A DNA stretch of 64,000 nucleotides from Halobacillus halophilus DSM 2266 (GTDB lineage Bacteria; Bacillota; Bacilli; Bacillales; Halobacillaceae): NCBI RefSeq assembly GCF_000284515.1, contig NC_017668.1:992001-1056000 (forward strand). The letters are read 5' to 3'. The position numbers and the translations under genes were made by a program. The notes below the pieces were generated by a model. It saw nothing but the letters and a program-made list of their open reading frames with translations. It searched no databases and had not been told where the DNA came from. Of the stretch, positions 1-8,369 are shown one piece after another (within the stretch, counting starts at the first letter, position 1; each line of letters begins with the position of its first letter).

Positions 1-1
1 T

Positions 2-133
2 GAATACTGGCAGAGTTTTTTCCATAAGTGGAAGTGGCATCCTTATCATTTAGATAAGGATATTTTTATGGCACCTGAAAAAATTAATAAATTGGATGAA
101 AAGTACAGATGTCCCAAGCCAGTCTTACAGTAA
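2..133 (+). CDS. C-terminal end of an unidentified protein (partial)
   Basis: An open frame enters from the left edge and ends at TAA 131-133, giving 43 residues rich in Trp, His and Lys (it begins EYWQSFFHKW and ends KYRCPKPVLQ). The next gene starts inside it at 109, so translation is probably coupled. The neighbours suggest a glycan or lipid-linked sugar pathway, but the fragment is too short to name. Confidence 0.5.
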   Translation, partial: EYWQSFFHKWKWHPYHLDKDIFMAPEKINKLDEKYRCPKPVLQ

Positions 134-504
134 GGTCTAAGTTCCAGCAGCAAATTCAGCGTTTTTTAGTTACAGGGGTATCAGCAGTTCTTGTTGACAC
201 CCTCTTTTATTTCTTGTTGATACAAGTAATATCAACATCTTTATCTAAGATGATATCTTTCCTATGTGGTACGATCTTAGCCTACATTCTGAATAAATTT
301 TGGACATTTAAAAAGAAAGCAAAATCTCATATCGAACTTTTTCAGTATATGGGTTTATATTTATCGACTTTAGGCATAAATGTTGCTTCAAATATGCTCT
401 TTCTTACTTTTACTTCAAATAAAATTATTGCTTTTGTTTTTGCTACAGGTATCAGTGCTTCATTAAATTTTATTGGACAGAAATGGTGGGTGTTTAAAGA
501 ATGA
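109..504 (+). CDS. GtrA family membrane protein
   Basis: This 131-residue protein has about four hydrophobic segments (roughly residues 17-37, 42-60, 78-97 and 103-122). It carries the GtrA-type pattern of a short basic N-terminus, FLVTG, and NKFWTFKKK between helices 2 and 3. GtrA proteins are thought to help move undecaprenyl-linked sugars across the membrane or to assist a GT2 partner. The gene overlaps the previous frame by 25 bases and its stop overlaps the ATG of the glycosyltransferase (ATGA), which fits a GtrA-GT2 pair in one operon. The exact substrate cannot be read from the sequence. Confidence 0.85.
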   Translation: MSQASLTVRSKFQQQIQRFLVTGVSAVLVDTLFYFLLIQVISTSLSKMISFLCGTILAYILNKFWTFKKKAKSHIELFQYMGLYLSTLGINVASNMLFLTFTSNKIIAFVFATGISASLNFIGQKWWVFKE

Positions 505-1208
505 TTAAATATTCTGTTGTCATACCGTGTTATAACGAAGAAAAGAATATACCTTTAATTTTGAAAAGGTTTAATCAAGTTATTAATAGAAATGATATCG
601 AAGTCGTTTTAATCAACAATGGTTCAAAGGATAATAGCAGAATTACTTTAAGTGAAGTTATTCCAAAGTACTCCTTTGCAAAAACGTATGAAGTTAAGGT
701 GAATCAAGGGTATGGCTACGGGATTTTGTATGGATTACAAAAAGCTAAGGGTGAATATTTGGGATGGACACATGCTGATATGCAAACAGACCCAAATGAC
801 GTCATGTCAGCCATTGAAGAAATAGAAAAAAATAGATGTCCTCAAAATATTTACATCAAAGGAAAACGGAAAAATCGTCCAGTATTTGATCAGGTCTTTA
901 GTATTGGAATGAGTATATACGAAACCATACTATTGCGCACCAAATTAGTTGATATCAATGCCCAGCCTAACCTATTCCATAGGAGCTTTTATGATAGTTT
1001 AACGGATGCGCCTAAAGACTTTTCACTTGACCTTTATTTTCTATATATGGCTCAAAAGAAAAAACAGAAAATCCATAGGTTTGAGGTCTCCTTCCCAGAA
1101 AGACTACATGGACACTCTAGCTGGAATACCGGCTTATCATCAAAATGGAAGTTTATAAAAAGAACGCTCTCCTTTAGTACGAAGCTAAGAAAGGAGTATT
1201 TAAAATAA
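501..1208 (+). CDS. Family 2 glycosyltransferase
   Basis: This is a 235-residue GT-A fold glycosyltransferase. The N-terminus YSVVIPCYNEEKNI is the classic GT2 start, NNGSKDNS contacts the nucleotide sugar, and WTHADMQTDP stands in the place of the usual DxD region (ADMQTD). There is no C-terminal transmembrane pair, so the GtrA protein encoded just upstream may supply membrane association. It resembles dolichyl-phosphate-mannose-synthase-like enzymes that charge undecaprenyl phosphate. Its stop codon overlaps the start of the next gene. Confidence 0.88.
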   Translation: MIKYSVVIPCYNEEKNIPLILKRFNQVINRNDIEVVLINNGSKDNSRITLSEVIPKYSFAKTYEVKVNQGYGYGILYGLQKAKGEYLGWTHADMQTDPNDVMSAIEEIEKNRCPQNIYIKGKRKNRPVFDQVFSIGMSIYETILLRTKLVDINAQPNLFHRSFYDSLTDAPKDFSLDLYFLYMAQKKKQKIHRFEVSFPERLHGHSSWNTGLSSKWKFIKRTLSFSTKLRKEYLK

Positions 1209-1837
1209 TGGAATTTATTGCACATAGGGTTAATACCATTGAAGAATTAAAGTATATCCCTCAAGAACATGGGGTGGAAGTCGACTTAAGAGATTATGGG
1301 GACCGGTTAGTCCTCCAGCACGAGCCTTTTATAAATGGAGAAGACTTTGAAGAATACTTAAAACATTATCACCATGGCACGCTGATTTTGAATATTAAAA
1401 GTGAAAGGATAGAGCTTAAAGTATTGGAACTTTTAAAAAAATATAAGGTCAAAAATTACTTTTTTCTAGACTCTTCTTTTCCGATGATCCATTTATTAAC
1501 AAACAATGATGAAAAGAATGTTGCCATTCGATTCTCTGAATATGAAGGGATAGACACAGTGTTGGCTATGAAAGGAAAAGCCAAATGGATTTGGGTTGAT
1601 TGTTTTTCACAACTTCCACTTAATCTGGCTTTATACAAAGTCTTAAAAAAGGCTGGATTTAAGCTTTGTCTAGTTTCGCCAGAATTGCAAGGAAGAGATG
1701 GTGATCTGCAACAGTATAAAGATTATCTTGAGGAAGAGAAGTTATCTGTGGATGCTATTTGCACAAAAGTGTATAACATAGATCAGTGGAAAACTGTTGA
1801 AATGGGAAAAGGTGAAAGATATGTTGAGCAAAAATAA
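1208..1837 (+). CDS. Glycerophosphodiester phosphodiesterase-like protein
   Basis: This 209-residue soluble protein resembles the PI-PLC/GDPD TIM barrel: FIAHRVNT at the N-terminus matches the HR motif, GVEVDLRDYGD matches the E-x-D metal site, and LVLQHEPF matches the second catalytic His region. It is shorter than typical GDPDs (about 240-300 residues). Its place among glycosyltransferase genes suggests it acts on a glycerophosphate-containing polymer or lipid intermediate, which is inference. It starts on a TAATG overlap with the preceding gene. Confidence 0.7.
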   Translation: MEFIAHRVNTIEELKYIPQEHGVEVDLRDYGDRLVLQHEPFINGEDFEEYLKHYHHGTLILNIKSERIELKVLELLKKYKVKNYFFLDSSFPMIHLLTNNDEKNVAIRFSEYEGIDTVLAMKGKAKWIWVDCFSQLPLNLALYKVLKKAGFKLCLVSPELQGRDGDLQQYKDYLEEEKLSVDAICTKVYNIDQWKTVEMGKGERYVEQK

Positions 1838-3557
1838 AACAACTTTAAAAAAAGAATCAGATTTAGTGTTCGGTGTCACCGTTTTTTTAACCGCTTTATT
1901 CTCTGTATATTTTTATCAAGTAGCCTGGGGATGGCCGATTGTTGATAGCTATCCGCAAATAGAAAGAATGTTAGACAGCAGCTACCTAACGAATGATTTT
2001 CACACAAATACATTCGGCGATTTTTCTGCGCGATTATATATTGCGTATTTTTTTATTTTTGGATCCGAATTTTTTCAAACACACTACACTATATTCATTG
2101 GATATGCTAACCTGTTAAGAATTTTTCTATTGACGACGGCTGTTTTTATATTTTTAAACACGGTATCTAAGAATAAATACGTCGCTCTCATTGGAACTTT
2201 CCTTGGAGCCGTTTCTTTCTATAGTGTACCGAGAATGATAGCTTGGTTTTTTAGTACTCCAGTCATTAGTGCTGCTGAAATTTCACTTATTATCATTATT
2301 TTCAGTACTGCTCTAATTTATCAAAATAAATTATCTATAGGCTTTTTACTACTCGGACTTTCGATGGTCATCCATCCAGTTGTAACCATCCATGGAGCAG
2401 GGTTCGCGGCAATCTTATATTTTACTAAGTATGGTCTCGGAGCCTATAAAAAACTTTTTAAGGTTCCTGTATTACTTGCGTTTAGTTTTATGGCAGGTAC
2501 TTTTCTTCTCAATTACATTCCATACAAAAATTCCTTAAAGGGCTCTACTTTATTATCTAGTAGTGAGTTCACCCACATTATTGGAGAAGTAAGGCACCCG
2601 CATCACTATATTCCGTCCATGTTTGGTTTAGAAATTTGGGGGTTGTTCTTGTTCTATGCTGCCACCTTTATTTATATGAGCTTTAAATTAAAAAAGCAGT
2701 TGGCAAAAAGTATAAATACCTTTATAAAATACTATTTAATCTATCTGAGTCTCGTATTAGTGGTAGGGTATATTTTTGTTGAGGTATGGCCTATAAAAGA
2801 AGTTGTAACGATTATTCCTTATAGATCACTGGTGTTTTTTGGTTTAGTGTATTTATTACTATTTTCCCAATACGTGTTCTATAAGTTTAAAAATAAAGAT
2901 TACATTTCATTTTTATTTTTGCATCTACCGTTTATTCCTATTTTAGCTCAAGACATCCTTGTTTCTAGCATTTGTATGATTGTTGCCTTTTCTTATGCGA
3001 TTCTAACGGATTTTCTTGCGTCAAGAAATATTAAATTATCAATAAAGATTGACCAATATTTTTTCAATAGGGTGAACTTAAACTACTTCTATTTATTTAT
3101 CATTACGTTTGCTTTAGCCAGTGCTTATTTTGGATTGGGCAGAGGCATTGCCTTTAATATTCCAAATATCAATGCCAAAGAAAATGAGGTGTATAAATGG
3201 TTGAACGAGAACACCCCTGAAGAGTCCGTTGTTTTGGCAGAGTTAGATGTTGATTACTTAGTCAATCAGAAAATCAGGCTGATATCGGATAGAGCAGTGC
3301 CTATAAGTAAAGATTTTCCATTTAATGAAAAGTATTATTCTGATTGGAACGAAAGATATATAGATATATACGGAGGTAAGTACGATAACTTAAACTATAT
3401 AAACAACATGTCAGAAGCGGAACTGAATGATATTTCAAAGGAATATGGAGTCGATTACTACCTGAGAACTAAGAAACTTAAGCAAAGTGAGAACGTAAGT
3501 TTGGAAAAAATTATAAGGATGAATGAAGAAAATGTATATATTTATATGAAGAATTAA
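1821..3557 (+). CDS. Polytopic membrane protein, GT-C glycosyltransferase-like
   Basis: This is a membrane protein of about 578 residues with ten or more hydrophobic helices and an extracytoplasmic C-terminal domain of about 130 residues (after NAKENEVYKWLNENTPEESV). The early loop with WGWPIVDSYPQIERM and the NTPEESVVLAELD segment after the last helix are typical of GT-C fold enzymes that use lipid-linked sugars. I place the start at ATG 1821, 6-7 bases after AAGGTGA; an in-frame ATG at 1797 lies deeper inside the previous gene. Acceptor and donor are unknown. Confidence 0.65.
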   Translation: MLSKNKTTLKKESDLVFGVTVFLTALFSVYFYQVAWGWPIVDSYPQIERMLDSSYLTNDFHTNTFGDFSARLYIAYFFIFGSEFFQTHYTIFIGYANLLRIFLLTTAVFIFLNTVSKNKYVALIGTFLGAVSFYSVPRMIAWFFSTPVISAAEISLIIIIFSTALIYQNKLSIGFLLLGLSMVIHPVVTIHGAGFAAILYFTKYGLGAYKKLFKVPVLLAFSFMAGTFLLNYIPYKNSLKGSTLLSSSEFTHIIGEVRHPHHYIPSMFGLEIWGLFLFYAATFIYMSFKLKKQLAKSINTFIKYYLIYLSLVLVVGYIFVEVWPIKEVVTIIPYRSLVFFGLVYLLLFSQYVFYKFKNKDYISFLFLHLPFIPILAQDILVSSICMIVAFSYAILTDFLASRNIKLSIKIDQYFFNRVNLNYFYLFIITFALASAYFGLGRGIAFNIPNINAKENEVYKWLNENTPEESVVLAELDVDYLVNQKIRLISDRAVPISKDFPFNEKYYSDWNERYIDIYGGKYDNLNYINNMSEAELNDISKEYGVDYYLRTKKLKQSENVSLEKIIRMNEENVYIYMKN

Positions 3558-3756
3558 GTGTTCGTTATTTCTATTAAAGAGAGTATGAAGTGTGGCATCC
3601 AACAAATGATAGAATGGGCATTCTATTTATGGTAGTTAGATTTTTTGAGAAAGGATATAGAAAATCACTCACGTTACAATGAGAAACTCACATGTAGTTC
3701 TATTTAACGATAGTACAGAACTAACATCACATGTATAGAAGAATGGAGGATACCCA

Positions 3757-5805
3757 TTGAAAATAAATAATAAAACTCTAATTATTACCTTTTCTCTATT
3801 AGTACTAGGAATCATTTTGGCTGCTTATTTAGTATCGCACAATTCTAACAATGCTGAAAATGAAACAAAGGCTGCAAAAAATGATGATAATAAAGATATT
3901 TATGAGCTGGAGTTAGAACGATGGGATATATACAACGATGGAACACACCCTAAAAAAACGACCGATGGCTTGAATAATGCCTTAAAATGGGCATCTGACA
4001 ATGGATTTTCAACTTTCAAAATTCCAAAAGGAGAGTATCTTATCAGTAAAGGGGAAGAGCCTTCTGATTCTGACGCAAGAATTAATATGGTAAGTAACAT
4101 GAAGTTTGAATTAGATAATAATGCTGTAATTAGAAAGGAGAAGAATGGGTTCGAAGCTTATGAATTATTGTACATGGCACCTGGGACTAGAGATGTAATC
4201 ATAAAAGGAGGTACTTATGAAGGGGATCGGCTATCTCATGATTACACAGGCAAAGATAATGAGTATTCTCAGAATACACATGAATTCGGCATGGGAATTT
4301 ATGGGGTGGGTGTGAAAAATATAACCATTAAAGGAGTGAAAACCAAAGACTTTACTGGCGATGGAATAATGATTGGAGGGAGTTCTACGCAAATTAATAT
4401 TCTAATCGCAGAAGATTTTGAATCTGGTTCAATCAGCAGTGAAGGAGTTTTCGTTGATGATACTTCAAAAACCCGAACTACTAATAAACTCAAAACTAAT
4501 TTTGATAACCAGAAATTTGAGGAATTTAATACTTTTCAATTTTCCAGACCTAAAGGACTTTCAAAAGAGGCGAATTATGAAGTGTTCTTTTACGATTCCA
4601 ATGATCGTTTTATTTCAAAAATTAAACATAATGAAATGGATTGGAACTTAATTGAAATCCCTAAGGAGGTTAGTTATTTCCATGCTGTATTTGACCAACC
4701 ATATTCTGAAGGTTTCAGCGTGGAGTATTGGAATAAAGTTATCTCGGAGAACATCTCTATCTCTAATAGCGAATCCTTTCTGAATCGCAGGCAGGGAATA
4801 ACGGTAGCAGGGGTAAATGAGATGAAGATTGAAAACAATGATATACATGATATTAAAGGTATTGCACCTCAATCGGGTATTGATTTAGAAGCAGGTTTTT
4901 ATCCTAATACAAATATAACGATTAATAATAACAAGATTTATAATAATGAGAGGTATAATGTTATTCTTTTTGATGGAGAAGATGTAATTGTCGAAGGGAA
5001 TTATCTAGGGGAAAATGAAAATAGATCATCAATAGGAGTTGCTATCTCAAAACCTTTCAGGAGTGGAGCGCTAATTAAGGGAAACCATTTTGATGGTTCT
5101 AAAATAGTAGCAGAGGGGGAAGCTAAGTTTGTAGATAACACTATGAATGATTCTATTGCTACACTTTTTGGTCCCAAAACAGAGGTTGATGGAATGCAAT
5201 TTAAAAACTCACAATTAAGTATTAGAAGTACTGAGCCTAATGGGGTTGCAGTATCTAATATAGAAATGGAAAGTAACATGGAGCAAACCAACACGCTAAG
5301 CATTAACGATCATCCGGTGCATCTTAAAAATATTACTTTGAAAGGAAAGGCAGCTCAACGGAGTATAGTCGGCAATGTTGAAGAGGGAAGTGTATTTGAT
5401 AATTTAAAAGTCATAGGTTTTAACTCAACCTATGGAATTGACCTTCCAAGAGGAACCTATAACGACTGTTCATTTGAATCGTCACAAGAGGGAAATGGAA
5501 CAGTAGTCATAAATGATTCAGGAAACTATATATTAAACCAGTGTACGTTAAAAGGACTGGATCAACTACTTGTAATTGAAAATAAAGACGCTGATGTTGA
5601 GGTGCATGATTCACATTTTGACTTGTGGGATGGAGAGTCTTCCATTTCTGTGAATGAAGCAAAGATGGTCTCGATTCTTAATAATACCATTAAGATGAAA
5701 GGTTCTGCATCCATTGAGGAGACAATAAAAGTTCAGGAAACATTTACTTCTACATCAAAGTTTAAAATTGACGGCAACAGGGTTGAGTCAAAGCGTTCAA
5801 ACTAG
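3757..5805 (+). CDS. Membrane-anchored right-handed beta-helix (pectate-lyase-like) protein
   Basis: This 682-residue protein starts at TTG 3757, seven bases after GGAGGA. Residues 6-27 form an uncleaved signal anchor, followed by a polar linker. From about residue 60 there is a DGTHPKKTTDGLNNAL start typical of pectate-lyase-3 beta-helices, then many short repeats rich in Asn, Ile and Gly (NITINNNKIYNN, VIVEGNYLG). A beta-sandwich-like insert sits at about residues 250-325. The family includes polysaccharide lyases, hydrolases and epimerases. Together with the glycan genes upstream it may trim or modify exopolysaccharide, but no catalytic residues can be assigned with confidence. Confidence 0.75.
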   Translation: MKINNKTLIITFSLLVLGIILAAYLVSHNSNNAENETKAAKNDDNKDIYELELERWDIYNDGTHPKKTTDGLNNALKWASDNGFSTFKIPKGEYLISKGEEPSDSDARINMVSNMKFELDNNAVIRKEKNGFEAYELLYMAPGTRDVIIKGGTYEGDRLSHDYTGKDNEYSQNTHEFGMGIYGVGVKNITIKGVKTKDFTGDGIMIGGSSTQINILIAEDFESGSISSEGVFVDDTSKTRTTNKLKTNFDNQKFEEFNTFQFSRPKGLSKEANYEVFFYDSNDRFISKIKHNEMDWNLIEIPKEVSYFHAVFDQPYSEGFSVEYWNKVISENISISNSESFLNRRQGITVAGVNEMKIENNDIHDIKGIAPQSGIDLEAGFYPNTNITINNNKIYNNERYNVILFDGEDVIVEGNYLGENENRSSIGVAISKPFRSGALIKGNHFDGSKIVAEGEAKFVDNTMNDSIATLFGPKTEVDGMQFKNSQLSIRSTEPNGVAVSNIEMESNMEQTNTLSINDHPVHLKNITLKGKAAQRSIVGNVEEGSVFDNLKVIGFNSTYGIDLPRGTYNDCSFESSQEGNGTVVINDSGNYILNQCTLKGLDQLLVIENKDADVEVHDSHFDLWDGESSISVNEAKMVSILNNTIKMKGSASIEETIKVQETFTSTSKFKIDGNRVESKRSN

Positions 5806-6171
5806 GGCTAATAATTGTAGAGCACAATAGTTGTAAGTAGATTTTGTTTTTACCTGTAAAAAAGGAGGCTAGTTGATTTGGTCTTCTCTTTTTTACATAA
5901 AATCTCTTAGCCTAAATCTCGTAATTATTTATTAGGAATATTTTTATTGTATTAATAAGATTGTAAGAAAGTCAATGTGGATAGTAACGCACAAGTTTAT
6001 CGAGATAATTCAAACATAAGTCTTACGGATAAGAGGATAGGATTTAATTCGAAGAGGATAAATTTTAAAAAATTAAAAAATTATTGTATTTTGTATAAAA
6101 ATGCGCTATGTTCTTAATGTAGAACGATAGATATTTTAACACATATTATTAGTATAATTATTTACATTTAA
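5806..6171 (+). other. AT-rich gap before a broken ABC gene
   Basis: This 366-base region is very AT-rich and holds no convincing gene. A good ribosome site AAAAAGGAGG at about 5859-5868 precedes a TTG-started frame of only about 20 codons with hydrophobic residues (MIWSSLFYIKSL). It could be the N-terminal stub of the ABC transporter whose C-terminal end appears at 6172, with the middle deleted. That link is a guess from position and hydrophobicity. Confidence 0.3.
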
Positions 6172-6597
6172 TTGTTTACTCGAAAGCGGGAAGCCCTCGA
6201 TTTTTCTTCTGCAGCAGAGTTTGTAAACAAGCTGCCTCAAGGGTTGGACACGATTATTGGCGATCGTGGCATCAAGTTGTCTGGAGGAGAACGGCAACGG
6301 CTTGTGCTCGCCCGGGCTTTTCTTAGAAAGCCATCGATTTTAATTTTAGACGAAGCGACTAGTGCGCTGGATACTGAAAATGAGAAGAAAATTCAACAGG
6401 CGATCGAGCGACTGAAAGGTAAGATGACGATTATTGTAATTGCTCACAGACTATCTACAATCCGGAATGCTGATCAGGTAATTGTACTTGAGGAGGGGGA
6501 GGTTGTGCAGCAAGGGCAGTTCAATCAACTCGCTCAGGATAAGAAAAACATTTTTAGTCACTTATTGGGAAATCAAATGAAGTTCGTTCCTTAAATA
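6172..6597 (+). pseudogene. C-terminal fragment of an ABC exporter ATPase
   Basis: The frame encodes only the last 140 residues or so of an exporter-type ATPase. It has the signature [15 protein letters not shown], Walker [14 protein letters not shown] and H-loop [10 protein letters not shown], but no membrane domain, Walker A or Q-loop. It lacks a plausible ribosome site. It is related to, but clearly different from, the intact exporter at 8370-10178, so it is not a simple tandem copy. It is best read as the remnant of a deletion at the left edge of the RiPP cluster, possibly the event that also removed other biosynthetic genes. Confidence 0.8.
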
Positions 6598-6650
6598 AAA
6601 AATTTTTAGTTTCTTGTTCTTTATTAAGAATTAAGGAGGAGGATTTTAAA

Positions 6651-6824
6651 ATGAAAAAGTTATACAGGAAACCTGAGGTTTTAGATCATCGTCCCATTCA
6701 GTTTGAAACTTCGCAAAGCTGGAATAGAGGGAGAGGGCCGGTATCCGGGGATCCAGGAAAGAGTAATGGTAAAAATTATCCGCATGACCCTTATAAACCT
6801 AAAAAACCTCATCCTAATAAGTAA
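6651..6824 (+). CDS. RiPP precursor peptide with a lasso-type leader
   Basis: This 57-codon gene follows a strong site (AAGGAGGAGG, 6633-6642). The N-terminus MKKLYRKPEVLD matches the paeninodin-type lasso leader: Tyr-x-x-Pro at residues 5-8 (recognised by the PqqD/B1 protein in that family) and a Thr at residue 20, the usual penultimate leader position. The rest, from about residue 22, is rich in Gly, Pro, Lys, Asn and His (for example GRGPVSGDPGKSNG). No Asp or Glu sits 7-9 residues after the predicted cleavage point, although GRGPVSGD would allow an 8-residue ring if cleavage were later. Downstream genes are RiPP tailoring and export genes. The role as precursor is inferred from the leader and the context. 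Confidence 0.72.
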   Translation: MKKLYRKPEVLDHRPIQFETSQSWNRGRGPVSGDPGKSNGKNYPHDPYKPKKPHPNK

Positions 6825-6879
6825 CTATAAACGGGGGTATGGCTAATTTATTCGTCTCCCGTAAATAAGGAGTCTATCA

Positions 6880-7653
6880 ATGGATAAGCTTATGTTAGCA
6901 ATTGGAGACCATTTTATTGAAGTAACTGGAGATTATTCTCGGTCAACCTTACTAAGTTACGATTCTTTCTTTAAAAATGGGGATCAAAAGGTAGACTTGA
7001 TTCTAACTTTGAAGGAAGGGTATGGGGATCCTTTTAGGGACTACGAAGTGACGATTACTTCCACAGAGGACAATATCATTTTTCGACGTGCGGATTATCT
7101 CATTCAAATAGACGTTGAGTATCGAAAAGCGGAGTTATTTTATTACGATGGACTTGCTCTCAAGCATGCATTGATGAATCTCTACAGCGCTTTTATTGTT
7201 CATCATAATTGGGGTGTGCTTCTTCATTCTTCCAGTGTGATTGAGGGTTCTAAGGCGCATATCTTTTCCGGACAGTCAGGGGCAGGGAAATCGACAGTGG
7301 CTAAAATGTCTCAGCCCAGAGATCTTCTTTCTGACGAAGCGACTATTATTAAAATTACCGATGATGAGGTCAAAGTGTATCCTTCTCCTTTCTGGAGTGA
7401 ACTCCGCGCGAGCCATGTAGGAGAAGCAACTCTCTCAAGTATTCAGCTGCTGTATCAGGCGAAAATTAATCGTAAACAGCCGCTTAAGAAAAGTCAGGCA
7501 TTGGTCCAATTAATTGATAAAGTCTTTTACTGGTCGTATTCCCCGGCACAGACAACCCAATTGATGACTTTATTGAAACAAGTCGTAGAACAAGTACCTA
7601 TACACGAGCTTTATTTCAAAAAAGATCCTTCTTTCTGGGAGTTGATATCATAA
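6880..7653 (+). CDS. HPr-kinase-like peptide kinase of lasso-type clusters
   Basis: This 257-residue protein has a P-loop FSGQSGAGKST at about residues 129-139, preceded by LLHSSSVI and followed by LLSDEATII. This is the layout of the HPr kinase C-terminal domain that phosphorylates a Ser on the C-terminal part of paeninodin-type lasso peptides. It follows the precursor by 55 bases with an AAGGAG site, and its stop overlaps the start of the PqqD gene. In this cluster it would phosphorylate the precursor or product (inference); candidate acceptors are the core Ser residues in the VSGD and GKSNG segments. Confidence 0.8.
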   Translation: MDKLMLAIGDHFIEVTGDYSRSTLLSYDSFFKNGDQKVDLILTLKEGYGDPFRDYEVTITSTEDNIIFRRADYLIQIDVEYRKAELFYYDGLALKHALMNLYSAFIVHHNWGVLLHSSSVIEGSKAHIFSGQSGAGKSTVAKMSQPRDLLSDEATIIKITDDEVKVYPSPFWSELRASHVGEATLSSIQLLYQAKINRKQPLKKSQALVQLIDKVFYWSYSPAQTTQLMTLLKQVVEQVPIHELYFKKDPSFWELIS

Positions 7654-7919
7654 TGAATCTTTATAAAAGAAAAGAATTCCACGAAGTGATGCAGGTAGAC
7701 AATGAATGGATTATTTTGAACTTAGAAGATTATACGGCTACAACGGTGAATGAAGTAGGGAACTTTTGTTGGAACGAGCTTGCTACATCCCACTCCTCAG
7801 AAGAGATTGTTAGTAAAGTGAAGCAGCAATACGATATAGATGAGGACCAGATCGAAAAAGATATAGCCCTTTTCTTAGCAAATCTACATCAATGCGGGTT
7901 GGTTGAAAATGTCGGTTAA
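7653..7919 (+). CDS. PqqD-family RiPP recognition protein (lasso B1-like)
   Basis: This 88-residue protein has the PqqD fold pattern. An N-terminal beta hairpin contains NEWIILNLEDYTATTVNEVG, followed by helices around ATSHSSEEIVSKVKQQYDIDEDQIEKDI and a terminal ALFLANLHQCGLV. PqqD/RRE proteins bind RiPP leader peptides and present them to modifying enzymes. In lasso systems this is the B1 protein, which reads the YxxP leader motif present in the peptide at 6651. It overlaps the kinase gene by one base and the next gene by 11 bases, so the set is translationally coupled. Confidence 0.87.
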   Translation: MNLYKRKEFHEVMQVDNEWIILNLEDYTATTVNEVGNFCWNELATSHSSEEIVSKVKQQYDIDEDQIEKDIALFLANLHQCGLVENVG

Positions 7920-8352
7920 GCCTCTTCATGCGGTGGCTATACAGGGCATCATCCATAAGAAGGGGTTTATTGATTTACCTTCTTTAGGAAATAGTATGTA
8001 TCCGTTGATTAAAGAAGGTGACATTTGCCGATTTGTAACGTGTAACTTTACTCATTTGACGGAAGGGGATATTCTTCTTTACCACTTGAATGGTGAACTC
8101 GTCGCTCATCGTTTAATTGAGAAAATAAACGTAGAAGGAAATGTCTTTTTTCAATGTAAAGGGGATACGAACCTTGGGAAGGATCAATGGGTGATGGAGA
8201 AAGATGTAATCGGTAAACTTCTCTATATTAAAAGAAATAAACGGGTAACGTCTGCTCTTGGGCGCACGGCAAAAGTATGGGGATGGAGCATTTTATCCCT
8301 GCCGGTGCTTTCTTCATTTTTAAGGTTTTATATAAATAAAAAAGGAGTCTGA
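7909..8352 (+). CDS. S24/S26 family signal peptidase-like protein (SipW type)
   Basis: This protein of about 147 residues has the serine-peptidase motif LGNSMYPLIKEGD (catalytic Ser expected in SM) and VAHRLIEK where ER/SipW-type signal peptidases carry their catalytic His. The conserved CKGDTNLGKD follows. It lacks the usual N-terminal anchor; one hydrophobic stretch lies at the C-terminus (WSILSLPVLSSFLRFYI). In canonical lasso clusters leader removal is done by a B2 transglutaminase-like protease, which is absent here. I infer this peptidase may release the leader. ATG 7909 is preferred over the in-frame TTG 7903. Confidence 0.75.
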   Translation: MSVKPLHAVAIQGIIHKKGFIDLPSLGNSMYPLIKEGDICRFVTCNFTHLTEGDILLYHLNGELVAHRLIEKINVEGNVFFQCKGDTNLGKDQWVMEKDVIGKLLYIKRNKRVTSALGRTAKVWGWSILSLPVLSSFLRFYINKKGV

Positions 8353-8369
8353 GGTTAGGGGGGATGGTA

